Positions 1 to 10,364 of a stretch of 34,429 nucleotides of DNA are shown here, piece by piece (within the stretch, counting starts at the first letter, position 1; each line of letters begins with the position of its first letter). Below the pieces are notes generated by a model that saw nothing but the letters and a program-made list of their open reading frames with translations, did not search any database and had not been told where the DNA came from. Origin of the DNA: Isohypsibius dastychi (lineage: Eukaryota; Tardigrada; Eutardigrada; Parachela; Isohypsibiidae); NCBI GenBank assembly GCA_034696485.1, contig JAQIWT010000112.1, positions 1-34,429 on the forward strand, in the 5' to 3' direction. The position numbers and the translations under genes were made by a program.

Positions 1-397
1 CAATCGATAGATCTTGAGAAGATCTTTCGAATGGTATATAGTTTTCTTTGGTCAGACCAAAAAAATGGGGGTGTCCAGAGTTTTACGCAAATCCAAGCAG
101 TGTCCAGACTTGTTGTCTTTACTGGTAGTTAGAATATTGATCAAATATTTTTACCATAGAACCTGTGAAGAAAAAATGCTCAAGACTGCGATAGCTTTGT
201 TTTGTATTTTGCTAATTTTCCTTGTCATACAGACAGATACGTTGAGTGGTCACTGTCTATATTCTGCCTACAATCGATGTGGTGAAATCAGCAACATGGA
301 GTTTTCCCTGTTTTAGGTTTCGGTAGTCCGGTCGACAGCTGCTACGGATCATGCACCAACACTGTCATCATCGGTGGAGATCATACTTTGAATGTCG
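1..397. other. No gene recognised; left flank of the foldback block
   Basis: I see no supported gene. A short plus-strand open frame (14-316) has no recognisable domain, and its C-terminal part is only a generic hydrophobic stretch. The segment ends at the 9-bp repeat that borders the first foldback element. Confidence 0.5.
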
Positions 398-406
398 GAA
401 AGGTTG
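398..406. repeat. 9-bp direct repeat, left copy of probable target duplication
   Basis: GAAAGGTTG lies immediately outside the left terminus (GGCTATTGC) of the first foldback element. The identical 9 bp in the same orientation lies immediately outside the right terminus (GCAATAGCC) of the second foldback element at 11278-11286. Direct orientation excludes it being part of the inverted terminus. Confidence 0.7.
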
Positions 407-1321
407 GGCTATTGCTTTAACTCAGAACTCGGAACTCGGAATTCGGAACTCGGAACTCGGAATTCGGAACTCGGAACTCGGAATTCGGAACTCGGAACTC
501 GGAATCCGGAACACGGAACTCGGAATTCGGAACTCGGAACTCGGAATTAGGAATTCGGAATTCAGAACTCGGAACTCGGAACTCGGAATCCGGAACACGG
601 AACTCAGAACTCGGAACTCGGAATTTGAAAACAAATTCAGAACTCGAACTATAAACGCGAAATTCATATTGGGGAATTTGAAATTTGAATTTTGTAATTT
701 GACTTCGCCAGTCACAGCTACAGGTCAAGGGCTTATTCGGTACTAGGACTAGCTTGTTTTAGTTACCATCAGGTACACAAATTTTTTTCTTAACATATCC
801 TCTTCTGAACTTATTCTGACCGCGGCATTAGCAGCATTTCAACAGATCTGTCACTATGATGAGCAACGCTATTTTGAGGCCAGGAATTTTCACTGTCTTG
901 AAATGGAACAAATGCATGTGAGAAATTCCAGCGTTGTGGACTGCATTTTCAAGATATTTTAATCAAAGTACCCGCGTTGGAAATACTAACGTTCTGGAAA
1001 CAAGTTGAATTTGTCGAACTCTTCGCGGTCAAAATAAGATTGGAAAAGGATATTAAGAAAAGGATTTTTTAGTAACAAAAACAAGCCAGTATCGAAATAG
1101 CCCTCTACCTGCAGCTGTGACTGGCGGGGTTCAATTACGAACTTCAAATTTCAAATTGCATGATCCAAATTTCAAGTTTATTGTTTCGAGTTCTGAATTT
1201 GTTTTCGAATTCCGAATTCCAAATTCCGAGTTCCGAATTCCGAGTTCCGAGATCCGAGTTCCGAATTCCGAGTTCCGAGTTCCGAATCCCGAGTTCCGAG
1301 TTCTGAATTAAAGCAATAGCC
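407..1321. mobile_element. Foldback-type DNA element, copy 1 (915 bp)
   Basis: The termini are inverted: GGCTATTGCTTTAACTCAG at the left, and GAATTAAAGCAATAGCC at the right. Inside each end is an array of the heptamers GGAACTC/GGAATTC (about 420-635), mirrored as GAGTTCC/GAATTCC (about 1188-1310). Beyond the arrays the arms still pair: CCAGTCACAGCTACAGG near 708 matches the complement of CCTGCAGCTGTGACTGG near 1108, and the segment around 820 (CTGACCGCGGCATTAGCAGC) resembles the other element. Nearly the whole element is one long imperfect inverted repeat with a small loop. No transposase is encoded, so it would be non-autonomous. A second copy of almost identical length lies at 10365-11277. 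Drosophila FB elements have this architecture; homology to FB is not claimed. Confidence 0.75.
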
Positions 1322-2770
1322 ACATTTCTGTTTGGAAAGGCCATTTCAGTGAACCAGGGCAGATAGCGCATAAGACCATGCGTACCATGACCGCTGATTT
1401 TTTCGGCAGACTTCGCATTCAGGTTCGGCGAAATCGTATGATGTCTGACATTCTGACAACTTATTTTATATCGAGATATTAGTCTCTAACTTAATGAAGA
1501 GCATCAAATACTTGGCTAGATCATACTATTTTTTTCCGGGTAACCAGTGAACAAGCCGAGTTTTCCCAGGTGTGTTCAGCACAGCACTGTTTGAGTTGCA
1601 TTGTTCAGTATCTTTTTTTCAGTATGAGATTATGCTGAACTTCTGGACCACTGAAGCGTTCCACTGAGAACTTCACAAAAAATATTTAAACCATTTTTAA
1701 TGTTGTATTGTACTGTATGTGAGAAAAGATCACTTGGGCCTAAATTGACGCATTGACCTTGATCGTTTCAGTGACGTATCAGACGAATAACCTCTGTTTT
1801 CATTCTTGCTTGATCAGATACGGACTGACTTACACGGAAGATCGAAAAAGGATTGGTTTGATGCTAGCTGGGCGAATGAAATGTTGCGCTTATCAACCTT
1901 TGTTCGCTATTTTTACCAAGATAGGGTGCTTTCGAGAACTCTCGCTTGTTTGCATTTGAAGAAATGGAAGTTACTTTGCTTATGGAATTAATCCTAGTTG
2001 TTTAACTTACGGAATGATGACTGACCTATGATACCAATCACACTTGAATCAAGAACCAAATCAACAAAGAGACCGATGCTGTAAGAGACGCGAGTTAAAT
2101 CGGTGTGATGATGGCTGGTATGTGGTTGCCATTTTGGTCAATAATATTACAGAAGTAGCTTTCCTTCAGCTTTCCCTCGGTAGGTATATAACTTCCTGAA
2201 CGGGAACCAATTGAAGATTCATGCTGGCCTTAGTACTGTGTACTCATCAAGACTGAGCGTTTCAGGGTCAGACCAAAGCACCACAATTATTGATACGGCT
2301 GTAATGATATGTAATGATGACAGAATTTGCGGCAGAGAGTTTTTATGATTGCAGGGTCATGGTGTGAGAAATGGAAATATTTTATGAATCTCGATCCGCT
2401 CCTGATTGACTAGCTTTTTTCGTTGGCATACCACGATCTTGTTTGTGTGGCAGATGGAGCTCCACACCAAAGTGACACTTCTGATATCTGCGAAATGAGT
2501 CAGATTAGCCTTTCTTTGTCAAACTGTCTTATCTTATCACACGCGCATTCAATGTCACGAACTTGCAGTTGCAGTCACAACTCACAATCATATCGCGGCC
2601 TGAATAAACTTCCGGAGTGTGCAATTTATTGCTGTGGAGAAGGTTGTTCAAATCGGACTCAGACGTCGAGTACCTTAGTTATCGTGTGAGTTAGTTTCAA
2701 GCTTACTCTTGATCGTTGCTGTTGCGTTTATTGACTGAAGTCTATCTCAGCTGAGGTATAAACTTTTACC
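1322..2770. other. Intergenic; upstream region of the ankyrin/RING gene
   Basis: I see no supported gene in this 1.45 kb. Short open frames occur around 1753-1991 and 2423-2689 but lack recognisable domains, paired splice sites or homology to the rest of the window. The promoter of the downstream gene is presumably here, but no distinct element could be identified. Confidence 0.4.
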
Positions 2771-4979
2771 ATGGAACAAGCGAATACACAGGTCTTTATA
2801 GACGCTTTTCGTGGCAATGTGGATGGCCTGAAAAAAGCTGTAACTCAACTTGGATTTGATGTGAACATGAAAGGAGCCATCAACTTGAACGGAGACATCA
2901 AAGGAAATATCACCATTTTGTGGGCAGCTTGTGTTGGAGGACAGCTGAAGATGGTCCAGTATTTATTAACAACATTTCGTCCAGATCTAGAAATTGTTGA
3001 TGAACGGAATTGTGGTCTGCTCTGGGCTTCGTGCTTTGGTGGTAATTTAGATGTAGTCAAGCTAATATCTTCCAAAAACACTGTTTAGGCATCCAAATGG
3101 ATGACCCCATTGTCTGCTGCATGTCCCGGAGGCGGTCATGTTGATGTGGTTGCTTATCTAATAAGCAAAGGCCATGATGTCAATGCTCGGCTTGTATGTA
3201 ATCAAACCGCACTCCATATTGCATCTGCGAAAGGGCAGCTGAAAATCGTCGGAATGCTCATAAAAGCCGGAGCCAAAGAGCTGAAAAATGACTACGGTTT
3301 AACACCTATCGAGACTGCCGCAGCATATGGGCAAGCAACTTGTGTCGAAGCCTTCATCAAGCTTCTACCCCATAAACATTCTGCAGAATTTCTCAAACAG
3401 ATGAAGCTTCTTGTTGCTGCTGGAAAATTTCTAGAAGAAGGCGACGACTCAAACCCCCTTTTCCTTAACGCTGTCGAAGAGCTCGAGAAAAATCACGGGG
3501 ATCTTGGTAGTAACTATCCGCCTGCTGCACTGCTTAATGCAGCTCACACCTGTTCAATGAAGCCTGGGAAGATGAGAAACACGAAGCTGGCTTTGTTGAT
3601 CTTTCAGCAAGTTCTCGGTATGGGACATCCGGGGACTATATCTGCATTCCGTTCGTACATGCAAGTGAAAAAACCTGACTGCAACAATGAGTGGCTATTC
3701 TTATTCGATTCACTCTCGAAAGAACTGAAGGTAAGAAGAATTTCACTGGATCTGAGAGTTGTGTTGCAAAGGTGCCTAATGTTTTCAGCCGCTGGATAAT
3801 CAACTGATTTATTCGCTGGAAAGATACATGACCCGGGTTGGTACTATCCTTTCTTTTTACGTGGAAAAGTCGATGTCCGACATTCTGAACATTCTACTTG
3901 GTGAATTGATCCGTGGGTATCGGGCCATTCGGCCGCCTCGACGTACATTTGGTGTTTCGTACACGTACACGTGGTATTTCGACCAATGTCCCTACATGTT
4001 GACATCGAACTTCGACGACCTCCTCCTTCTGTTTCTTCGGCTCATGCGAAATGTCTGCAAGTCTGCTAATCGCATGCTTGAAGGTGAACTGCTATCCCCT
4101 TGTGTTTGGATGGCGCAAAATTCTATCAGAGATTCAAAAGAGCGGGTATTCATTCAGTTGTGGCTGACAGATGCGTTGGAAGAAACCGACCATAGCCTGT
4201 TCATTGGTTTACTAAACCTAGTCTCGAAAATCGGCAAGGACGACTTATTTGCCTCTCAAGACTGTCAAGGTCGGACTGTTGTGGACGAAGCAATCTGCTT
4301 AATACACGTCAATGCCGAGATCATCAGCCATCTACTTAAACATTCTTCAGTGCAGCCAAAGGTCACCAAGCAGCTGTTCATAACTATGGAAAAACTGAAG
4401 AATGGCAACCATGCTGATGTTGCGGTGGAGCTCAGAAAGCGGGTTCCCATAACCGCCGAAAGTGTCCCTCTGTTGATTGCCATCACCGACGACATCACCT
4501 CCCTGATTGAATTTGCTGGAACGGTCACCGATAAGTCGATACTCTCACATGTTGCTAATGCATGCCTGGAGAGGAACAAGCTGGCAGAATCTATAAAGCT
4601 GTATGAGCAATGTAAAGATTTCAGTCACCATTCTGCAATCTTCGAGAAAGCTTTGAAGGATAACAGTTTTACACAATGGGCATTAGTGGCCAAGTATCTC
4701 ACTTCTGCGCTCAAGGTTTCAAGAGATCCAGAAGTCGAGAAGGAGCTTGTTGCGGCGAAGCGCATGGCTGCGTTTGTGAGGAACGAGGATTCAATGCCAG
4801 TACCATCCAGTCAAAGCATGGAGGATAACCTATGCGATTTATGTTTCGATCGGGAGAAAGATGCCGTCTTCGTACCTTGTGGCCACATGGGCTGTTGCAT
4901 GAGTTGTAGTCAGAAAGTCAAAATTTGTCCATTTTGTTCAACAGTTATCACTAACAGACAGCGAATCTTCCGGACGTAA
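2771..4979 (+). CDS. FEM-1-like ankyrin-repeat protein with C-terminal RING finger (internal TAG)
   Basis: Two exons (2771-3730 and 3789-4979) flank a 58-bp phase-0 intron running from GTAAGA to TTTTCAG; joined they give 717 codons. Residues about 10-205 are ankyrin repeats, with TPLSAAC, TALHIAS and HVDVVAYLI cores. Residues about 265-330 (VLGMGHPGTISAFRSY, then LDNQLIYSLERYM) resemble the helical region after the ankyrins in FEM-1 proteins. The last 50 residues form a complete C3HC4 RING: CDLC, CGHMGCCMSC, CPFC. FEM-1 proteins are substrate receptors of cullin-2 E3 ligases and normally have no RING, so a self-contained ubiquitin ligase is inferred. Codon 106 (3086-3088) is an in-frame TAG within an ankyrin repeat whose pattern continues on both sides. 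This may be a disabling mutation, a sequence error, or a 36-nt intron (3053-3088, in frame). The start ATG has ACC before it, and AATAAA follows 94 bp after the stop. Confidence 0.8.
3086..3088 (+). other. In-frame TAG inside the ankyrin/RING gene
   Basis: The frame is identical before and after this codon, and the ankyrin periodicity runs straight through it: GNLDVVKLISSKNTV before, ASKWMTPLSAAC after. A single base change from AAG or CAG would explain it. The only in-frame GT-AG alternative is a 36-bp intron from 3053, shorter than any other intron in the window, and it would delete part of an ankyrin helix. Confidence 0.75.
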
Positions 4980-5072
4980 ATCCCTGACCTCCTGAAAGTC
5001 TTACTTTTTTTTCTATCAGTTTTGATGTTCTACTGGCCAAGAATATTTTTATGTTTTACGGTAAATTACGAG

Positions 5073-5078
5073 AATAAA
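5073..5078 (+). terminator. Polyadenylation signal AATAAA of the ankyrin/RING gene
   Basis: AATAAA lies 94 bp downstream of the TAA stop on the same strand and is the first such hexamer after the gene. Confidence 0.5.
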
Positions 5079-5339
5079 GTAAAAAATGCGTACACAGCAA
5101 TGCGACATGTTCTTCGGAAGCACAAGTACTATAGACTGCTGAATGGTGGTCACTTTTGAAAACTCAAAAAAAAGGCAATCACCATATTTTATCGGCGCCA
5201 AGCATTAATACCGACTTTGGCATCTTGCCAGCTCTTTCTTCCATAAGTCAACATACAGTCTCGCTCTCAAAAGTCATAATACAAGCTTTTGTTTGGCGAG
5301 TACAGTGAACCAAAGTCAATCAAAAAGAGAAACTGTTCA

Positions 5340-5898
5340 TCATTTCCATCCGCATCCAGCACGATGAGAGGCTCCGCATCCACAGCTCCCAAAACGACCA
5401 TGTCCATTTCCAAATGATCCACAGTGTTGGCCGGGTCCATGATCACAAGTAGCTTTTCCAGCTCCTTGAGGATGACCATGTCTATGCTTATGTTCCACAT
5501 CCAGAACGACCGTAATTTCCGGTACAAGTTTGAGGTAAGGTAACATCACGATTTCTGAAAAAGACCGTATTCATTTCCGTTTGAAGTTCTGAAATAGCGT
5601 GGATCTGGTATGAGAGGGCTTACCTTGAAAATTCGGGTTCCTGCTTAGTAAAAAAAATCAGAAGAATGAATCAGGAATGCTCCGCTGACAGAGACTTTTA
5701 ATACAAATTTTGTTTTTCGCATGGGATTGCATTGTCAATATCGGTGGCAAGAAAAAAGACTGCGTTCCGATAACACTCTGTGGTAAAAATCAAGATTAGA
5801 AATTTCGATTCAGCGATCATATCGCCCCAGGCGATGCTTGGTACACTATGAAATAAAATGAAGAGAATGCGCAGTAAATGCAGGATTGTACTCATCAT
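5340..5898 (-). CDS. Predicted small secreted Gly/His/Cys-rich peptide (3 exons, one 17-nt microexon)
   Basis: Exon 1 (5898-5777) begins MMSTILHLLRILFILFHS, a clear signal peptide with likely cleavage near SIAWG. A 17-nt microexon (5640-5624) sits between CTAAGCAG and GTAAGC. Exon 3 (5554-5340) follows TTTTTCAG. The introns are 136 and 69 bp, and the exons total 354 nt, exactly 118 codons, without internal stops. The C-terminal 50 residues are rich in Gly and His with five Cys (HKHRHGHPQGAGKATC, then GHGRFGSCGCG), resembling antimicrobial or metal-binding secreted peptides in composition only. The exon 1 donor (GTGTTA) is weak, so that junction is uncertain. A different frame of exon 3 also reads a Gly/Cys-containing stretch (TCTGNYGRSGCGT) before a stop, so a past frameshift is possible. 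No family is assigned. Confidence 0.4.
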
Positions 5899-6806
5899 AA
5901 TTTTATAAAAGCACTCACAGTCAAACAGTTCATATGTTTGTTCATATATCACGCAAAAAAGCAGATGAAACGCTGACAAATCCTCAGCCTCCTTTTATCC
6001 CGGTGTCAAATGTTCCGGGATGGCACAGTAGCAAAACCATAGATCTCACATTACAATATTATTTAGGCTTTGTGAGTTCTCGAAAATCATTTCATGAGAT
6101 GAATATATTAGGGAGAGGCTAATCGGACAAGCTTTTTAAACCAAATGTTATTCCCACAACCGTTTAAAAAACTATCTGTTATTCCCACAGCCTTTTATCA
6201 ATTTTTCTAAACAACCTTTTGTTATTGCCAGAACTTTTTCTTCCCTTTTTTGTCCGCTCCAGCACTCGTAATCACGCGCCTCATTATCCAGGTATTTTTT
6301 ACGCAAACAATGCTAACTTTTCCACGTCTCAGTTTTCAAATCTGAATTTTTGGGTTGCCGAGATTTGCTTGTCAGCTCGTGTTTCAACATATCACAAGAT
6401 ACATATCTGGATCGAACAAGTACACTTTTTAGCGTCATGAATGTCATGATTTCAATGAAAATGAGCTGCTGCAGCTGGATTGAGTGCATCTCTCTTTCAT
6501 TCAGAAAAGCACATCGAACAAGATTCTGGGTGGAGGACACCTATACTCAGCGCTCATACAAATACACTCAACCGTAACAAACTTAAACGTCCAGCTCTGC
6601 GGATCTGTGCATCCAGTTTCACTAATAGTACCACACACCCATGATGCCAAACTGTCTTGTTTATCCAACTCTCATCAAATTGACTTGCAAAATCCAGGAT
6701 GTTCCAAAAGGTGGACAAATGGACTAAAAATTGATAACTAGGCGTTAGAAAAAGATAAAAGAGGTACTCCAACGATTCACGAACATGGGGGATCCATGAA
6801 AACTAA
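5899..6806. other. Intergenic, no gene recognised
   Basis: This 0.9 kb holds only short overlapping open frames on both strands with no domain, signal peptide or credible splice structure. It lies between the Gly/His-rich peptide gene and the Ig fragment, both on the minus strand. Confidence 0.4.
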
Positions 6807-7351
6807 TCAACGTCGGTATCTATCGGTCACTACACCACGATATCCACACCCAGTAACCCCGAGACCAATGCATATGGTGGCCTTCCACAACGCCGTCACT
6901 TTCGCGCAAAACCATTTCCCTATATCACGGTCGGTCAATAAAAGCTCGGTTCCTCTTTTCTGCTTACTGAGGAACACACCAACTCCTTTGTTATCCGCAT
7001 CCGTGATGTAGATACACGGCCTTGTAAATAAAGACTTAATAACCCCGAGCAAGTTAAAAACAGGGCCCTTTACCTTTAATATCCAAATTGGGTGGTTCAG
7101 GCTTCAGGTCAATAGGGAAAGTCCACTCGATGTTTCAATTATGAATGACATCACCTTTCAGACAGATGAGCCTCTTGTTGGTCAACATGAGATTATATCG
7201 TCTATCTCTTGAAGTGATCAAATGTGAGATATTATTACCAGTCTTGGCATATTCTCCATTCTTCAGAGTGTTGAAAATGAGCCCTCCTTCTGTCTGACCG
7301 CAGTTGTAGGGATGACTAATGCAGAGACTCGGATCAATTCGTACGTCATAG
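6807..7351 (-). pseudogene. Decayed immunoglobulin-domain gene fragment
   Basis: Reading leftward from about 7351, one frame gives FYDVRIDPSLCISHPYNC, then GEYAKTGNNISHLITSRD, then NKRLICLKGDVIHN, an in-frame TGA, and IEWTFPIDLKPEPPNLDIK. A GTAAAG donor (7073) and an ACAAG acceptor bound a 53-bp intron (7021-7073). The next block (7020-6807) gives RPCIYITDADNKGVGVFL and ends in TDRDIGKWFCAKVT. Together this is an Ig fold: B-strand Cys, C-strand Trp and the D-x-G-x-W-x-C motif. The TGA and a one-base phase mismatch at the intron argue for a pseudogene. It is not visibly a copy of the Ig gene at 17230, so it probably represents another Ig family member. Confidence 0.55.
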
Positions 7352-7631
7352 AAGGGAGTTTATGTGATCAAGACTTCTAGTAATCGCAAAAAGAAACTGA
7401 CAGCAAGCTCGAGATGTGCAATAATATCTCAGGAACGTTGTGACTTTGTCTGCTTGATTGATGCACTTCCACTAAGCGAGAGCAGTGAGTCTCGCTCGAA
7501 TTTGGTCCGATCTTATCTGAGATGCTTTTTCCACATTTTGATTGTCTGTGCTGTGTCGCAGCTGTTTCCAATTCTATTTTATGAAAAATACTAACAGTTT
7601 TCCCACAGAACTCCGGACAGGTGAAGTCAAA

Positions 7632-7637
7632 TTTATT
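7632..7637 (-). terminator. Possible polyadenylation signal of the apple/LRR gene
   Basis: TTTATT on the plus strand reads AATAAA on the minus strand, about 90 bp beyond the stop codon of the gene at 7728-9355. Confidence 0.35.
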
Positions 7638-7727
7638 CAAAGTGTTTCTGGCTTTATCAAAATCATTTTGTGTAGGATGAACGAAGAAGATTGTGATAAT
7701 CGATATTGAAATGCGATATTGAGATGT

Positions 7728-9355
7728 CTAGTTTTCTGAATTCAGTGAAAACTCCGTTTGATTATCAAGACCTTTCAGATCGTCTTTTTGACAGTCCACA
7801 GCGCCGTAAATCATTCGCCTCGACCAAATAAAATTAACAATACCCGCTTCTGGATATACCTCTCCTTGACTTCGTGGCTGAATGAGGTGTGGGTTCTTGG
7901 TCAGATAAGTGCGGAACCACGAATATTCACGGCTGCAATGGAGTTTCCATATATGCGACCGATTATCATCATCAAGCGGCCACTGGATAAGCCAATCAAG
8001 GATCAGGGTTTTTAAGTGAGGCAATCCTTCGAGAACTCCCGCCTCAAAGTCAAGTATTGTTGAATAACGGAATTCCAACACACGGAGTTGAGGAAAGTTG
8101 TTCATGCTTCCTTTTCGAACAGTGACATTTCTACTGTCAAAAAACGACAGATGCATCAGATTTGGAAAATGTAGGGAAGACAACGTCGCGAAGTCGAATC
8201 CTCGCGTGCGCTCGATATTAAAACGGATAACTCTGTCCGAGATTGGTTCAAATAAAGCTGGCTCCAATCTGAGTTTTCCATCGATCTGCACTTGAATTGG
8301 GCTACGTTCTTCCAAGTACCGGCCTGCTTTTTCGATATGCTTGCCGATATCAACATCTGATGCGGAACTACTGCATATTATCCAAGTGCAGTCCCGCATA
8401 TAGCAGCCTCCCGTTTTCCATGACATGCATTCCTCGTCGGACCATAGACTATTCCGTATGAAATCCTTCTTCCAGTTGCTGAAAAAAGTAATTGTACCTT
8501 GATCAGCAATCGGTTTCTGTCGAAATTTGGATCGTTGGCTATCTTGTCTTTTCAGTTGACATGACTCCAGCTCGACGCTGAAGATGGCTGCTTCACATTG
8601 CGGATGAAGGAGACAAAGTTTGTGACATAGTAACTCTGTCATTTCTCCATTTAGAGATCTTTCAATATCTTCATATTCAAGCTCAATCAAGCCACCGCCT
8701 TCTCGAAATCCTGGCAGCCTAGCCAATTGTTTCCGAACTGGACTGAAGATCGCAGAATAATAACTTTGAACGAATTTGATGTCTGCAGTTCCGTTGTAGG
8801 CGGTGCAAATCTGCCCACGGTTGTCGTAGTCAACAACCCGACATTCATTCTTACACAGCTCCATGCACACTTTCATATCCGAGGCGTCTTTTTGCCAAAG
8901 ACGGTTCCTGAGGCTTGCTACTATACGAAGGTCATACAGGAGAGTAGAGTTGACGAACGTCGTGTTAGTTGTCCAAGGGAACGTATCGATTTCAAGCGAA
9001 TTTTTGTGCGCTGGCCTGATGGGGATCGGTGGAGGGCAGCCATTTTCAGAATCGGAACATTCGTCGCATATTCCACCTGAAAAGAGGGGAAACTCCTTTG
9101 GGAGAATAACAATGGCTATTACAACGGCAATACACTCGAGTGCAATGGTTACATTCGATCATAGTTCATTCAAAGACGGATAAGGTAGACGCAGTATCTG
9201 TTCTACTTGGACTGATGTTTGTCCTGTAAAGTTTATCAAAAAAAGCTGATCCTAGGTCAGATGGAGGTCAATCCGGCGAAGAAAGAAAAAACTCACCTGT
9301 TGCTGCATAGACAATAATGAGAAATAAACCAACCAAAGCTCTGTATCCAATCATC
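7728..9355 (-). CDS. Secreted apple/PAN-like and leucine-rich-repeat protein
   Basis: The main exon (9076-7728) follows a TTTTCAG acceptor and stays open for about 449 residues. It starts GICDECSDSENGCPPP. Two Cys-rich apple/PAN-like segments follow: one around MKVCMELCKNECRV, the other around LCHKLCLLHPQCEAAIF to SCQLKR. Then come about three leucine-rich repeats (LMHLSFFDSRN, LRVLEFRYSTILDFEAGVL, LKTLILDWL) and an LRR C-terminal cap-like stretch (LHCSREYSWFRTYLTKNP). An upstream exon (9355-9297) encodes a signal peptide, MIGYRALVGLFLIIVYAA, with a GTGAGT donor. Joining the two directly leaves the frame off by one, so a small exon is probably missing from the 220-bp gap; for example, a 17-nt segment after TTTACAG near 9228 would restore phase. 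No transmembrane segment is seen. Binding of an extracellular ligand is inferred from the domains only. Confidence 0.7.
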
Positions 9356-10364
9356 ACTGCGCAGGTCAATAAGAAGGTAAATAAGAAGAATTTCTGTCAA
9401 CAAATTTACTTCTGCTTCTTCAAATGCGAAACAGGCGAGAGTTCTCGAAATCACACTATCAAGATCAAAATTGAGAGTACAAAGGTTGATGAGCGCAACA
9501 TTTCATTCGCCCAGCGAACGTCAAATTCAACCTCTTCACGTTCTTCCGTTCCATGTATGTCAGTCCATATCTGATCAAGCAGGAATGAAATCAGATGTTA
9601 TTCGTCGAATATGTCATTGAAACTGATTCAAGGTCAATGCGTTAATTCAGACCAGAGCGGTCTTTCCTCACCTCAGACCACACCAGTGTAGTATCAGCAG
9701 CACTACATGAGCACCGCTGTTATCCAGTAGTAATACTTATAAACCTTATTCTTATTTATTTAGTACCACATTATGAGATTCTAGCAGTAGCTGCTTTATG
9801 AGAAATTACAACATCTAATAGTGTTTAATGCTCGCATTAAAATATGTTAATTAGAAGCGAGCAAAGGAAGGGACAACCGTTTGCGACAGGACACCAATCG
9901 TCGACTGGCCACTCCTATAGGAATCGCCTGGAGCAAACTCGTTCGCTTCTATCCTGTCCTGCTCTTTCCTTTCTCACTTCATTATTTAGTCTTCACTTTG
10001 CTCGCTCGATGTTTACTGCGCTTGCTCAAGCAAGTTTACGAATTGTGTGAAGAAGTGAAGGCTATTGTTATCCCGACCGGATTGCGCTATTGTTCTGGCA
10101 AATTCGGGGAATCTGCATGTTATCGATCTGCCTGTTCTCTATCTGTCGACACGGTTCTGACCTTAATAGCTCTCCCAACTGCTTTGTGCGATATTGGCCG
10201 AACGATTTATATCTGATATCCATTATTAAATATTGGACTACGATCATCACTACCCGATTACGGAGTAATATAATGGCACCCATTAGGAACGCTCGACTGA
10301 ATCGCGGTGGCAGGAACGCGGCCACACAGCCACCGAGAACCAATAACCCATGACGAGCCGCAAA
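9356..10364. other. Intergenic, no gene recognised
   Basis: I see no supported gene. It contains the presumed promoter of the minus-strand apple/LRR gene and A/T-rich sequence. Open frames around 9844-10353 have no domain or splice support. Confidence 0.4.

Noticed and set aside
420-635. Regular short repeats suggesting a CRISPR array
   Set aside because: Repeats are contiguous heptamers with no spacers, and the gene context is animal.
351-746. Open reading frames with repeated NSELGIR-type peptides in both strands
   Set aside because: They are translations of the heptamer arrays, which stay open in several frames on both strands. The same occurs at 1117-1371, 10283-10474 and 11058-11342.
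1806-1991. Protein-like 61-codon frame upstream of the ankyrin/RING gene
   Set aside because: No domain, no convincing splice partners and no similarity to other genes in the window.
2423-2689. Cys-containing 88-codon open frame
   Set aside because: No signal peptide or known Cys pattern; most likely chance, in the promoter region of the next gene.
9844-10353. Overlapping hydrophobic open frames, considered as a membrane protein
   Set aside because: Several frames are open at once, none has a clear start context or splice sites, and the region adjoins a foldback element.
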